This document shows, piece by piece, positions 1 through 8,994 of a stretch of DNA of 64,000 bases. Origin of the DNA: Thermogemmatispora aurantia (lineage in GTDB: Bacteria; Chloroflexota; Ktedonobacteria; Ktedonobacterales; Ktedonobacteraceae); contig NZ_BKZV01000002.1 of the NCBI RefSeq assembly GCF_008974285.1, forward strand, positions 186,001 through 250,000, given 5' to 3'. The notes below the pieces were generated by a model. The model saw only the letters and a program-made list of their open reading frames with translations, was not told the origin of the DNA and ran no database searches. The position numbers and the translations under genes are program-made. Numbering within the stretch: position 1 is the stretch's first letter; each line of letters starts with the position of its first letter.

Positions 1-663
1 TTGGGCAAACGTATAATACTCTGGGCCGCCGATCACAAAGGTGCGGTTGCGGCTGCCCGCTGGATCGTCTAGCAGGTGCAGAACGACGCTGACCACATCC
101 TCAACATAGATCGGCTGGAAGCGCAGCGAGCCACCACCAATCAGCGGCACGACCGGCGCGCTGCGGATCAGATCCGCCAGCCCTTTGAAGAAAGGGGCAC
201 CTCTCCCAAAGAGGACGGAGGGCTGCACAATGCTCCACTCAAGGGCGCTCTTTTTAAGGACCTCCTCGGCCAGGTAGCGCCCTTGCATGTAGCTGCCGGG
301 CCGGTCTGGCCTGGTTCCCAGGCCGCTGATCTCGATCATGCGCCGGACGCCGGCGACCAGCGCCGCATTCACCAGATTGGTGGTGCCGGCAACATTGGTC
401 CCCTCATAGGTATTGCCCGCCGACTGCTTGCGATCGGCAGTCATAAAGGCCGCATGGATGACCGTGTCGACACCGCGCAGGGCCGGCTCCAGCGAGACCG
501 GGCGCGTTGTCGCCCCTTCTACCAGCTCGACATGCTCCACTGGCAGGAGCTGAGCGGCGCGATGGCGGTCGCGTACCAGGCAGCGCGGTCGCTCGCCGCG
601 CTCGACAAGCCGCTGCACCAGGTGTCTTCCGATAAAACCAGTTGCACCCGTAATCAGGATCAT
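1..663 (-). CDS. NAD-dependent epimerase/dehydratase-like protein (3' end cut by window)
   Basis: The reverse strand from 663 opens with MILITGATGFIGRHLVQRL, the glycine-rich Rossmann nucleotide-binding motif (GATGFIG) of the atypical or extended short-chain dehydrogenase family. About 221 residues are present and the C-terminus lies beyond base 1. Further downstream are the DTVIHAAF segment and the GTNVAGTTNLVNAA segment typical of NAD(P)H-binding epimerases of the NDUFA9/YbjT type. The usual YxxxK is seen only as a variant (MQGRYLAEEVLKKS), so the protein may bind NAD(P) without classical epimerase chemistry. The ATG at 663 sits immediately before the Rossmann motif, with a GAGAGAAG stretch a few bases upstream that can serve as ribosome-binding site. 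Substrate is unknown. Confidence 0.85.
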   Translation of the reverse strand, partial: MILITGATGFIGRHLVQRLVERGERPRCLVRDRHRAAQLLPVEHVELVEGATTRPVSLEPALRGVDTVIHAAFMTADRKQSAGNTYEGTNVAGTTNLVNAALVAGVRRMIEISGLGTRPDRPGSYMQGRYLAEEVLKKSALEWSIVQPSVLFGRGAPFFKGLADLIRSAPVVPLIGGGSLRFQPIYVEDVVSVVLHLLDDPAGSRNRTFVIGGPEYYTFAQ

Positions 664-954
664 AGCTTCTCTCCTCACTGCTGCCACTCCTGCGCTCTTT
701 CAGCTGCCGTCAGCTGGCTGCCAGCCGGCGCTGTGTGGCAGACATGCTTTCTTCGCCAGCGGTGGCGAGATCCCTCAGAGAAGAAGACGTCACAGGAGCC
801 TTTAACAGAGACCACCTTCTCCCGCCCGAGCGGAACCGAGCTTGCTGGCTCCCAAACGCAAAGCAGGAGAGCAGCAGGCCAGTGCTGAACCAGCAGGCAA
901 AGCTGTGGGGAACCAACCTGGAGCAAGCCGGGAGGGATAGAGAGCCAGAACAAA

Positions 955-979
955 CCTCGCCTGCCAGGGACAGGCGAGG
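955..979 (-). terminator. Hairpin terminator downstream of the small HTH gene
   Basis: A perfect 9-bp inverted repeat (CCTCGCCTG / CAGGCGAGG) with a 7-base loop. Read on the minus strand it is followed by TTTGTTCT, a moderately T-rich tail, so it probably ends transcription of the HTH gene at 1206-1418. The rest of the gap 664-1205 shows nothing recognisable. Confidence 0.55.
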
Positions 980-1205
980 TGAAATAGCTTACCCATCCGT
1001 CGGTTGGCTGGCCCGTCCCGGCTCACTCCCAGTGCGGCCTGACCAGGACAGCCGCCCCGACCAGGGAGAGAAGTCAATTACCCGCTCCCTCCCTAACCCG
1101 GCTCCCACCACTCAGGTCCCGAGAACAGCCATCTATCGACAGGTAACGCTACCCATGACAGCCGGTACAACATCAGGTACACCTCTCCTTGGACAAGCCT
1201 GGCCG

Positions 1206-1418
1206 CTATTTCGTGATATTGAGACCGTCCACATGTTCGATCTCGATGCGCCGGCCCAAATGACGTTCCAGGACTTTGAGAATCTTATTCACAGTGACGC
1301 GCGTTGTCGGGCCACCGTGGCTAATGCGGGTGATTGTGGCTGGCGCAATGCCTGTTTCACGGGCCAGCTCCGTCTTGCGGAGGGCTGCTTCAGCGATCAG
1401 GTCGTCCAGTGTTGGCAT
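1206..1418 (-). CDS. Small helix-turn-helix (XRE-like) DNA-binding protein
   Basis: This 70-residue protein starts MPTLDDLIAEAALRKTELA and contains a compact helix-turn-helix: KTELARETGIAPATITRIS is a typical Cro/C1 recognition pair. A longer frame begins at 1484, but the ATG at 1418 is preceded by GAAGGAGAG at good spacing and matches where the fold begins, so the shorter form is chosen. It is only a DNA-binding domain with a short C-terminal tail (ILKVLERHLGRRIEIEHVDG). Such proteins act as transcription regulators or antitoxin-like repressors, but no toxin partner is adjacent. It is transcribed separately from the two-component operon, from an AT-rich region near 1440-1500 containing TATAAT at 1459-1464 on the minus strand. 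Confidence 0.75.
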   Translation of the reverse strand: MPTLDDLIAEAALRKTELARETGIAPATITRISHGGPTTRVTVNKILKVLERHLGRRIEIEHVDGLNITK

Positions 1419-1747
1419 CTCACTCTCTCCTTCGCTCTCTTTATAGAGCAATATTGTAATTATAGTATATAACACGGATAACATATTTTCTGGAGAAAGT
1501 CAATAAAGAGATGCAGAGAGAGATTCCATTATGGATATCTTTTGGCAGCAAAAGGAAAGCTTGTCTTCACATTATATAGAACCGCCTGGCCTGAAGATTT
1601 AGAGGAAGGTAGAAGAGGAAAGCCTGGGCGAATAAGAACAATGCCGGTGAACATAAGCACAGCCATAAAAAGGAGAGCAGCAGCGGGTTCGCGGGCAAGA
1701 ACGGCCTCCAGGGGAGGCCAGGGTGGGCCACCGTTAAGTGAAGGCCA
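1419..1747. other. Intergenic region between the HTH gene and the histidine kinase
   Basis: It holds the AT-rich putative promoter of the HTH gene (TATAAT at 1459-1464, minus strand; no convincing -35) and, near the kinase end, the inverted repeat GGCCTCC-AGG-GGAGGCC at 1703-1719. That repeat can form a tight hairpin downstream of the kinase stop and may terminate the two-component operon, although its T-tract is weak. No gene is credible here. Confidence 0.45.
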
Positions 1748-4156
1748 TTAGAGCAGGGCCTCAGCCGGCAGATAGATGCGCACCGTCACGCCCTCATCTG
1801 GGGCGCTCTTAATCGTCAAGCTGCCGCCGGCAATAGCCAGGAGGGCACTGTGGGTCAGCAGGCCGCCGCCAGTACCACTCGTAGCTGCGTCGGCAGCCGC
1901 GATTCCCACGCCATCATCGGCCACCACTACCTCCAGATCGGGGTCACAGCGCGCCTGCAGCGTCAGGCGCAGACGGCGATGGACATCGCTGCCGCGGGCA
2001 TGGCGAGCCGCATTGCGCAATGCCTCCTGCACAGCGGCAAAGATCAGCTCAGCAATTGCCGGTGGGGTTACCTCATCGATATGAGCGGCAGTCTCATCAT
2101 CCACCTGCCAGCAGACCTCATCGAAGGCATCATGAAAATCCTGCTCCAGCATCGTCCGAATGGCCTGCACCAGCCCCTCGCGCTCCAGGCGATAGGGCGC
2201 TCCGGGCGTCGTCGCGCGCATCAGGGCCGCTAACTGACGATGGGCGGCGCTCACCAGTCCGACCGCCTCCTCAAGCGCCGTACGAGCCGCTTCCTGGCCC
2301 TCCTGGCGCGTCACCGTACGCAGCGTCTCCAGATGCAGCAGCGCCAGATGCATCTGGGGCAGAATCTCATCGTGCAAAATCCGCCGCTGCTGAGCGCCCA
2401 GCAACTTGACATCGATGATGCGGCGGCGTAGCAAAGCGGCGACGGCCTGCATTGCCTCATGATCGCCGATGGTATCGAGAATGCGCTGCCCACAGGCCTG
2501 GGCCAGATTCATATCCTCCTTCGTGAAGGTCCCACCATCCTCACGCGGCCCCAGAAAGAGGGTTGCCACCAGTCCGCGCTCGTCGTAGAGAGGCATCACC
2601 CAGCAGACCAGCGGCTCACCGCTCGCCAAGCGCAGGCGCAAGCGATAGGCCAGCGGCGTCCCGGCGCCGCGTCCACCAGGCGGGCGCCGCGGCACCAATC
2701 TCACCAGGGCATCTGTCTCACCGGAGACCATCCCTTCGCCGCGGCGCGGTAGCTCTGTCCCATTGAAGCGGGCGTCAGCTGGCCAACGATAGCTAAAAGT
2801 GCGCCGCATCGGGCCGGCCAGGATCACCAGGCGAGCACAGCGTACCGCCAGGACACTCTGGCAGAGGGAGAAAAAGAGATCCTCCAGCTCGCGCTCGCTC
2901 TTCTCCGCGCTCGTATTCAGCCAGTGGCGCAGACTGGTACTACTCAAAAAGCGGCCCAGCAAGGCAATGTAGCGATCATGGGCCCGATAGCTGCTCCAGG
3001 TAAAGAGAGCATAGGCCACCGTCGCCAGGCAGGTAATGCAGAGCAGCCCACCCAGACTACTATGTGTCAGCGAGACCAGGAGGGCAATGAAGAGCGCCAC
3101 CGCCGTCGCCACAATGACGATGCCACGCCACTGCTCAAAGAAGCCCCGCCGCGCCAGTGGGCGCTCAATCAGGATGCCATGACGGACAATCGAGTAGCCG
3201 ATGACCAGAATAATCAAGGCTACTACCAGATTGGCAATCAGATCAAGCACGAGCAAGCCCGCGGGAATACTGTCTAAAGGCGGCAGGGGTAGCAGCGGCG
3301 CCCCACGTTCAAGCCAGCGCAGCATTGACCACAGCCCGGCCAGGCCCAGGCCAATGGTCAGGGCCACCATCAAGAGGGCAGCCAGCAGCAAGGCCGGGCG
3401 CGCCAGGTGCCAGGAGAGCTGCGGCTCCTCTAGCAATTCTACCTCCGTGGGATCATCCCAGAAGGCTTCCAACAGCGCCCGTCGCAACGCAGGCCGGGTC
3501 CCCCCTCTGCTCCTTGCCTGCAGGCTCATCCCCAAAGCCCGCCAGCCGGCCACCACCACCTGCTGAATGCGACTGGAAGTAAACCAGGGACCGATGGCAC
3601 AGAAGGCTACATAGACCAGGAAAAGCAGTGGCAACAGGAAGAGGGGAGAAATCCAGGCGCGGCCTGCGCTGGGCGGTGGCGTGCTATAGGCCAGCAGCTG
3701 CAACGTCTCAACAAAGGTGAAGGTCCGGCGATTGAGCAACAGCAACAAAAGCAGCGCCGTACCGAGCACGGCCCCCAGAGCCAGCAGCCAGGGAATGCGC
3801 CGCCGCCAGCCGGCGTTGATCAGCGAGGCATAGTGCAGGCCGATGGCGAACCAGATGTAGGGAACCCAGAGCGCTGGAAACCAGGCCGCCTGCCAGAGAA
3901 TGTTGAGCAGAGGACGCAGAGCCGGCTGATCCAGCGGCAGCGTAATCAGCAGCGCATGCACAAAGAAAAAGAGGGCACTCAGCGCCAGACCCACTACACC
4001 CCAGAGCGTGATGCGCACCCGGTGGTCGCCGTTCAGCCAGACCGTACTCGCCAACCAGAGAAAGGTCACCAGGTTAAAGATCGAGACCGCCAGCGTCAGC
4101 GTGCGTAGCAAGGTGACCGGAGCAAGCAGTGTCTCAAGAGCCATCATTTCCCTCAA
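1748..4156 (-). CDS. Multi-pass sensor histidine kinase with GAF-like and HisKA_3-type domains
   Basis: An 802-residue membrane sensor kinase. The first ~400 residues hold about eight or nine hydrophobic segments, resembling HisKA_7TM-type sensors. A GAF-like region follows at roughly 420-580. The phospho-acceptor helix has H595 in ILHDEILPQMH, the NarL-partner (HisKA_3) style of dimerisation domain. The ATPase part carries the N box (AVQEALRNAARHA) and G boxes (VVADDGVGI and GTGGGLLTH). A downstream in-frame ATG (MMALE) is possible as start. The gene lies 27 bp after the response regulator stop and is surely co-transcribed with it, so the two form a cognate pair. The input signal is unknown. 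It could also serve an orphan response pathway elsewhere in the cell. Confidence 0.88.
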   Translation of the reverse strand: MREMMALETLLAPVTLLRTLTLAVSIFNLVTFLWLASTVWLNGDHRVRITLWGVVGLALSALFFFVHALLITLPLDQPALRPLLNILWQAAWFPALWVPYIWFAIGLHYASLINAGWRRRIPWLLALGAVLGTALLLLLLLNRRTFTFVETLQLLAYSTPPPSAGRAWISPLFLLPLLFLVYVAFCAIGPWFTSSRIQQVVVAGWRALGMSLQARSRGGTRPALRRALLEAFWDDPTEVELLEEPQLSWHLARPALLLAALLMVALTIGLGLAGLWSMLRWLERGAPLLPLPPLDSIPAGLLVLDLIANLVVALIILVIGYSIVRHGILIERPLARRGFFEQWRGIVIVATAVALFIALLVSLTHSSLGGLLCITCLATVAYALFTWSSYRAHDRYIALLGRFLSSTSLRHWLNTSAEKSERELEDLFFSLCQSVLAVRCARLVILAGPMRRTFSYRWPADARFNGTELPRRGEGMVSGETDALVRLVPRRPPGGRGAGTPLAYRLRLRLASGEPLVCWVMPLYDERGLVATLFLGPREDGGTFTKEDMNLAQACGQRILDTIGDHEAMQAVAALLRRRIIDVKLLGAQQRRILHDEILPQMHLALLHLETLRTVTRQEGQEAARTALEEAVGLVSAAHRQLAALMRATTPGAPYRLEREGLVQAIRTMLEQDFHDAFDEVCWQVDDETAAHIDEVTPPAIAELIFAAVQEALRNAARHARGSDVHRRLRLTLQARCDPDLEVVVADDGVGIAAADAATSGTGGGLLTHSALLAIAGGSLTIKSAPDEGVTVRIYLPAEALL

Positions 4157-4183
4157 TACAGGCAGACAGGCCGGCCAGCCCGG

Positions 4184-4972
4184 CTAAGAAGAGGCTGCCT
4201 CGCCCTCACTGGTATAGAAGGGCACCCACTCGCCCTTGCGATTCTGCACGTAGGCCACCCCTTGCTCATCCCAGACAATCATGCGATTGAGCGTATAGAT
4301 CAGCGTCGCCCGTGCGCGCGCCACCTTCTCATCGACCGCCGATTCGCTCAAGCCCCAGGCGGCATAAATGCGACCATTCGTGCGGCTCACCGCGCGCTTA
4401 TCGTGCAGATTCAGACGGGCCGCAATCTGCTCATTGGTCATGCCCTGGGCCAGCAGCTCGGCAACACGCAACTCGTTCGGCTCCAGCAAGGCGCGAGGGG
4501 ACTGCTCATCCAGACTGCGCACCTCCTGCACGCGATCCTCAATCTCGGGGTCAACAAAGCTGCGGCCACTGATAGCATCACGCAACAACGGTATCAGCAT
4601 ACTTGGCAACAGATAGTTACTTTTGCGGACATAAGCGTAGTGCGTCAGAATGCCTGAAGCGCGGAACTCGCGATAATACTCGTCGTCATCCTGAATCGAA
4701 TAGAAGACCACCGGCATACGGGGGCGCTCACGGCGAATAGCGACCGCCGCAGCCACGCCGCTCATCGCCTTGCGTCCCAGGGCAGGATCGCGCAGCTGCA
4801 CGTCCATGAGGATCACATCCATATCCAGCTCGCAGGCGCGCGCCACGGCCTCACGTCCCGTGGCTGCCTCGCCAACCACCTGGACAGTGCCCGTTGCCTC
4901 CAGGCCCTCACGCAGGGCCTTGCGCAAGGGGCCGTGATCATCGACCAGCAGCAATTTCATCGGAGCATCCAT
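4184..4972 (-). CDS. NarL/LuxR-type response regulator
   Basis: 262 residues. The N-terminal receiver domain has the acidic pair in LLLVDDHG, the phospho-acceptor aspartate in VILMDVQL, a serine (FYSIQDDD) at the usual Thr/Ser position and the lysine in YVRKSNY. A GerE-type helix-turn-helix follows around residues 165-215 (EPNELRVAELLAQGMTNEQI, then AARLNL). About 45 extra residues at the C-terminus end in EWVPFYTSEGEAASS and match no domain I know. The start at 4972 lacks an ideal ribosome-binding site, since AAAGGAGG is 18 bases upstream; the in-frame ATG at 4960 is an alternative. First gene of a two-gene operon with the downstream histidine kinase. Confidence 0.88.
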   Translation of the reverse strand: MDAPMKLLLVDDHGPLRKALREGLEATGTVQVVGEAATGREAVARACELDMDVILMDVQLRDPALGRKAMSGVAAAVAIRRERPRMPVVFYSIQDDDEYYREFRASGILTHYAYVRKSNYLLPSMLIPLLRDAISGRSFVDPEIEDRVQEVRSLDEQSPRALLEPNELRVAELLAQGMTNEQIAARLNLHDKRAVSRTNGRIYAAWGLSESAVDEKVARARATLIYTLNRMIVWDEQGVAYVQNRKGEWVPFYTSEGEAASS

Positions 4973-5515
4973 AGCTGGAACGGGAACAGCCCTCCTTTTG
5001 ATCCGATCCGTTGGGAACGCCAGAGCAACAACACCTCGCAGATCAGCTCAGGCGCCAGGTAAGGGCAGCGTCTTGACAGCCTTCCTGCAGACTAGAACGT
5101 CCCTGTGCGACGCCAGGGAACAGTGCGCGCCTTTATTATACATCGCTGCCAGCCCAAGAGGATGGGCCAGGGTTTAGACCAGGCCAGACCTCGCCCGGCC
5201 CGGCCCGAGAGTGCCTCAATCCCGGGAGGCATGAGAGGAGAGGGAGAGGAGAGGGAAAGAGGTAAGCGCCAGTGGACGAGAAAACGGGTGGGCCGACAGG
5301 GGGTGCCTTTCCTCGCAGGGTACGTCAACAGGCTGCCGACCCACTCGCCAGCGAGGCGCGGAGAGCGTAAACTCTACCGCTATGCCGCCAGGCTTCTCCT
5401 CAGCAGATCAACAGCGGAGAAGCCAACGGAGGCAGAGAGAACAGCGCTGAATGGAGGCGGTCACATCGCCTCACCGATTGGCTCACTTGACTGACCAGCG
5501 AGCGCCTAGTCAGCC
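4973..5515. other. 543-bp intergenic region
   Basis: It lies upstream of the response regulator and downstream of the SGNH hydrolase gene. Small reading frames occur on both strands but have no family resemblance, no good ribosome-binding sites and biased composition. No clear promoter, terminator or RNA was identified. Confidence 0.4.
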
Positions 5516-6352
5516 CTAGTAGCCAGCGGTCTGCTCAAAGGCCTGGGCAATCACCTGGTAGCCCTTGTCCGTGGCATGGATATCGTGGAACACGCTACAC
5601 ATCCAGGTATAGCTGCAAATGTTGTTATTGGGAACGGCAGCCCCTCCAAAGGCAGAAAAAACATCGACGAGCAGCCCAAATCCCTGAACATCGCTCGCCA
5701 GATGTTCATTGATCTGCTGGCTATAGGGCACCGTATTGGGGCAGATGTTCTGGTAGGGATCATAATAGTTCATCACGAGCAGGTCGCCCGTCACCTGCCC
5801 GTTCACAGTAAGGGCCGCCCGCAACTGGGGCAGAATCACCTGGCGCAGATTGTAGTCCAGCGTCTGCAGGGCACTGGTGCTGCCAGCAGTATCGATGGCA
5901 CAGGTCTGAGAGTTGAGATAGGGCAGGACATCATTAGCCCCGATATCAAGAGTCACAGGACTGACCTGGCCAGGATGGGCGCGCAGGAAATTGAGCGCGG
6001 CGTTCAGCTGCGAACCAAGGTAAGGATACTTGCGCAGGAAGGGGTAGGGACACTTGCCGTTGAGGAAGGTTACGCTGGTCTCGCCCGGACAGGCCAGGTT
6101 GACCATGTTGGTAGTGCCGTGAGCCTTCAGGTCCTGGAAAAAGTAGTCGCTGTAGCCGTGCGTGAAGTCAAGGTCGGGCTGGAAGCCAAAAGCGAGGGAG
6201 TTTCCCAGGACAAGGTAGTACTTCTTTGGACCAACCAGCTTCAAGCCCTGGGCATGAGCTGCACGCACATCAGGGGCAAGAACAAGGAGGAGTAGCAAAG
6301 TCAGGACGAAGGGTAGCACCAGGCGACAGCAGGAAGGTATGCGTTTACCCAT
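5516..6352 (-). CDS. Secreted SGNH/GDSL-type esterase
   Basis: 278 residues beginning with a classical signal peptide (basic MGKR, long leucine-rich core, A-x-A before QGLKL). The SGNH blocks are visible: YLVLGNSLAFGF carries the nucleophile serine in block I (GDSL in most members, GNSL here), NLACPGETS corresponds to block II, DIGANDVLPY to block III, and HDIHATDKGYQ supplies the Asp-x-x-His pair of block V. It should hydrolyse an ester outside the cytoplasm; several cysteines suggest disulfides. The ribosome-binding site AAAGGGGG precedes the ATG at 6352. It is monocistronic with its own promoter at 6424-6452. Confidence 0.88.
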   Translation of the reverse strand: MGKRIPSCCRLVLPFVLTLLLLLVLAPDVRAAHAQGLKLVGPKKYYLVLGNSLAFGFQPDLDFTHGYSDYFFQDLKAHGTTNMVNLACPGETSVTFLNGKCPYPFLRKYPYLGSQLNAALNFLRAHPGQVSPVTLDIGANDVLPYLNSQTCAIDTAGSTSALQTLDYNLRQVILPQLRAALTVNGQVTGDLLVMNYYDPYQNICPNTVPYSQQINEHLASDVQGFGLLVDVFSAFGGAAVPNNNICSYTWMCSVFHDIHATDKGYQVIAQAFEQTAGY

Positions 6353-6423
6353 ACATGACCCCCTTTGGTGTCAGGGCTAACGTTGCAGCAAGCAGTGAGG
6401 AAAAGTACACACCCCTGTTACAT

Positions 6424-6452
6424 AGTATACATTCTGAAACAAAATAATACAA
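6424..6452 (-). promoter_or_regulatory. Predicted sigma-A-type promoter of the SGNH hydrolase gene
   Basis: On the minus strand TTGTAT is followed after exactly 17 bases by TATACT, in an AT-rich patch of an otherwise GC-rich gap (6353-6695). The predicted start of transcription lies about 65 bases upstream of the ATG. The rest of the gap, toward the amidotransferase gene, shows no clear feature. Confidence 0.55.
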
Positions 6453-6695
6453 TACATTACATAGCAAAACGACCGTTTGCCCCCTCGCAGGCAGCGACGG
6501 CGACAGCCGGGGGGTGAGGCATAGGCGACCCGGTCAAGCCTTGACCCCAGGCCTCCTTCTCAGCTATAGTCTTCAGAGAAGCAACCGACTGGTTACGGCG
6601 AGGCCCAACTGGGTCGGAGCCAGACAGACGGTCGCTCTGTTTTTCTTCCCCGGTCGATCGGGAGAGCTTGAGGTAATGAGGCAGGTAAAGCGGGT

Positions 6696-7457
6696 ATGGA
6701 GCAGACAGCACAGACAGACCAGCAGCGGCGCCGACCACGGCGCATTTTAGCTATTCAACAGATCTCGGATGATCCCCCCGGCTACCTTGGTGAGATCCTC
6801 GCAGAGCACGGCATCGCCTGCGATACTGTGCAAGCCGAGCAGAGACCCCTGCCGGATCACCTGGACAACTACGGCGCTTTGCTGGTGTTGGGCGGCCCCC
6901 AGCACGTGGGCGAGGAGGAGCGCTATCCCTATCTCCGTCAGGAGCAGGCCCTGATTCGTCAGGCCGTCGAGCAGGACATTCCGTACCTCGGTATTTGCCT
7001 GGGGGGACAATTGCTTGCTAATGTTCTTGGAGCGGATGTCAAGCGACACGATTTTGTGGAACTGGGTTTCTACCAGGTACAATTGACTGAGGCCGGGCAG
7101 CACGACCCGCTCTTTGAGGGGTTGCCGGGCTATCAGCAGGTAATCCACTGGCATGAGGATGTCTTCGGGCTGCCCGCCGGTGCCGTTCTGCTGGCCACCA
7201 GCCCAAGCACACCTCATCAGGCTTTCCGCTATGGGCGCTGTGCCTATGGACTGCAATATCACATCGAGCTGACGCCCGCTATGCTGGACATGTGGCTCTA
7301 TACTCCCGACTACCGCGAGGAAATTATCTCGCTTCTGGGACCTGACGCCATCGGGCGCCTGGAAGAGGAACGGGCCCGCTTCTATCCGCTCTATCGCCAG
7401 CACGCGCGCCTGGTTTTTGAAAACTTCCTGCGCCTGGCCGGACTCCTGGCAGAGTGA
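6696..7457 (+). CDS. Class I glutamine amidotransferase-like protein (GMP synthase-related)
   Basis: 253 residues with the class I glutamine amidotransferase fold. The oxyanion and nucleophile motif is YLGICLGGQLLA (cysteine nucleophile) and the His/Glu pair lies in GLQYHIELTPAML, where most members have FHPE. The N-terminal IQQISDDPPG followed by LLVLGGPQHVGEE resembles stand-alone amidotransferases of the YfeJ type, annotated as GMP-synthase-like. No synthase domain is fused, so it either partners an unknown enzyme or hydrolyses gamma-glutamyl compounds. A short hairpin (CCAGCC/GGCTGG, 7460-7479) follows the stop codon. Confidence 0.85.
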   Translation: MEQTAQTDQQRRRPRRILAIQQISDDPPGYLGEILAEHGIACDTVQAEQRPLPDHLDNYGALLVLGGPQHVGEEERYPYLRQEQALIRQAVEQDIPYLGICLGGQLLANVLGADVKRHDFVELGFYQVQLTEAGQHDPLFEGLPGYQQVIHWHEDVFGLPAGAVLLATSPSTPHQAFRYGRCAYGLQYHIELTPAMLDMWLYTPDYREEIISLLGPDAIGRLEEERARFYPLYRQHARLVFENFLRLAGLLAE

Positions 7458-7617
7458 TCCCAGCCGTGGGCCTGGCTGGTCTGGCAGCAACCGCACAAGC
7501 CGGGTTTTCTCATTGCTCTCCTGCTGGCATGTCTGTGAGCAGGTTGGGGAGTCGTCGCCTGGCACGCGCTGGTGACCGTGTCTCCACCACGCTTCTGTCT
7601 CGTATTTGCGTAAGCAG

Positions 7618-7646
7618 TTGACCAGACAGGGATGGCATACTATAAT
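7618..7646 (+). promoter_or_regulatory. Predicted strong sigma-A promoter upstream of the PP2C gene
   Basis: TTGACC, 17 bases, then TATAAT: near-consensus -35 and -10 hexamers. Transcription would begin near 7653, leaving a leader of about 250 bases before the chosen ATG of the phosphatase gene. No riboswitch or attenuator is recognisable in that leader. The promoter overlaps the beginning of a longer in-frame reading frame, which argues against using the far-upstream start. Confidence 0.65.
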
Positions 7647-7902
7647 TAGCGTAAGCGCGATCAAGGGACAATTTCCCTCGCTATCCCTCGCCTGGCGGGG
7701 TCTTAACGCTTTCCTCGCCCACTGCGAGGGATCGGTCGCCGTCTATCGGCACGGCGCTCCAGGTCCAGAGTATGTGCCAGGCGGCGATGCAAGCGCACAG
7801 CCAAACACGCTACCATACCTGCACCAGACTCGTCTTGTCCTGATCTATATCGCTATGTCGAGACCAAGCCGTGGAGTGGAGCTGAAGGAGTCATTGATTA
7901 CG

Positions 7903-8832
7903 ATGCCGCATGCAAGAGGCCGCCGGCGTCAGGCCAGCGCCGCCTCTGAGTCGTCTCGCTTTGTTTTCTCTGCTTGTAGCATCCCCTGTGAGAGGCACCC
8001 CGAACACAACGAGGACAGTTTTATCTCTGATGCCTCCACCGGCCTGGCCGCTGTCTTCGATGGCGTCGGCGGCAGCGCTGCCGGAGAAATTGCCGCTCGC
8101 ATTGCCGCTCGCTGCACACACCAGGGCTGGAAAACAGTAATGCGCCGCCTGCAGCAGCACTATCCCAGCGGCCTCTTGCTGGATCAGCAGGGAGACCATC
8201 ATCAGGAACTTGGCCGCTACTTGCGCGAGGTGCTGGAGGAGGCCGACGAGTTGATCCGCACAGAAGGCGCACAGCTAGCCGGGACCGACGATCTGGCCAC
8301 TACGGTGGCACTCGGCGTCCTCTGCCCTCTCTCTAACGCTCCCGGGGCCTTGCTCCTCTATGCCCACGTCGGCGATAGCCGCATCTATTTGCTCCGACCC
8401 GGCGAGCCGTTGCGCCGCCTGACCACCGACGATGGCTTGCTGGGAAAGCTGGTGGAAAATAAAGTGCTCAAGGATAGCGATGCCCTCCGCATCGATCAGG
8501 CCATGCGTTTCGAGGACCTCTCGGACCTGGAGCTGAACTACTTCCGCTGGCGCGGCGGCATTACCCAGGCTCTCGGTGGCCCTTTGCCCCCGACGATTCA
8601 TGTGGACCAGACAACGATCGCCCCTGGCGACCGCGTGCTCTTTTGCACCGACGGCATCCACGATAATTTGACCGATGAGGAGATCGCGGCTTTGCTGAAG
8701 GCTGGCCCGCGCTCTTCGGTGGCCCGCCTCCTGGTTGAACGTTCTCTACAGCGCTCGCGCGAGGAGCGCCATATGACGATTCGCGCCAAGCCCGATGATA
8801 TCACCGCCGTCGTTGTGACCTGCCGCTTCTAA
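7903..8832 (+). CDS. PP2C-family serine/threonine protein phosphatase
   Basis: About 309 residues from the ATG at 7903. The PP2C metal-binding motifs are present in order: ERHPEHNEDSF, AVFDGVGGSAAGE (the Asp-Gly of motif II), AHVGDSRIYLLR, VLFCTDGIHDNLTDEE and PDDITAVVV at the end. It is expected to be a Mg/Mn-dependent cytoplasmic phosphatase that counteracts Hanks-type kinases such as the two encoded further along. The frame is open upstream to 7606, but that part overlaps a strong promoter. GAAGGAG lies about 12 bases before the ATG at 7903; a TTG at 7894 is also possible. Confidence 0.87.
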   Translation: MPHARGRRRQASAASESSRFVFSACSIPCERHPEHNEDSFISDASTGLAAVFDGVGGSAAGEIAARIAARCTHQGWKTVMRRLQQHYPSGLLLDQQGDHHQELGRYLREVLEEADELIRTEGAQLAGTDDLATTVALGVLCPLSNAPGALLLYAHVGDSRIYLLRPGEPLRRLTTDDGLLGKLVENKVLKDSDALRIDQAMRFEDLSDLELNYFRWRGGITQALGGPLPPTIHVDQTTIAPGDRVLFCTDGIHDNLTDEEIAALLKAGPRSSVARLLVERSLQRSREERHMTIRAKPDDITAVVVTCRF

Positions 8833-8994
8833 ATCTTCTCCTGGAAGGACAGCCATCTCTGCTCTCGCTGTGCACGCGTAGCCTTCCCCCAAAAGTACCA
8901 GACACAGTTGTCGATATGTCTATGGCCCGTGACGGTATGTTACACTGTTTCCTGCTTAAAGGCTTTCCAGTAAGGTAGAGAGCTGCTGCTCAGC

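Noticed and set aside
735..1472. 245-residue plus-strand reading frame
   Set aside because: It covers an intergenic gap and runs antisense through a better-supported HTH gene; the protein looks like random high-GC coding with no domain.
7606..7902. Upstream extension of the PP2C coding region
   Set aside because: The region contains a near-consensus promoter and no good ribosome-binding site; the family domain begins after 7903.
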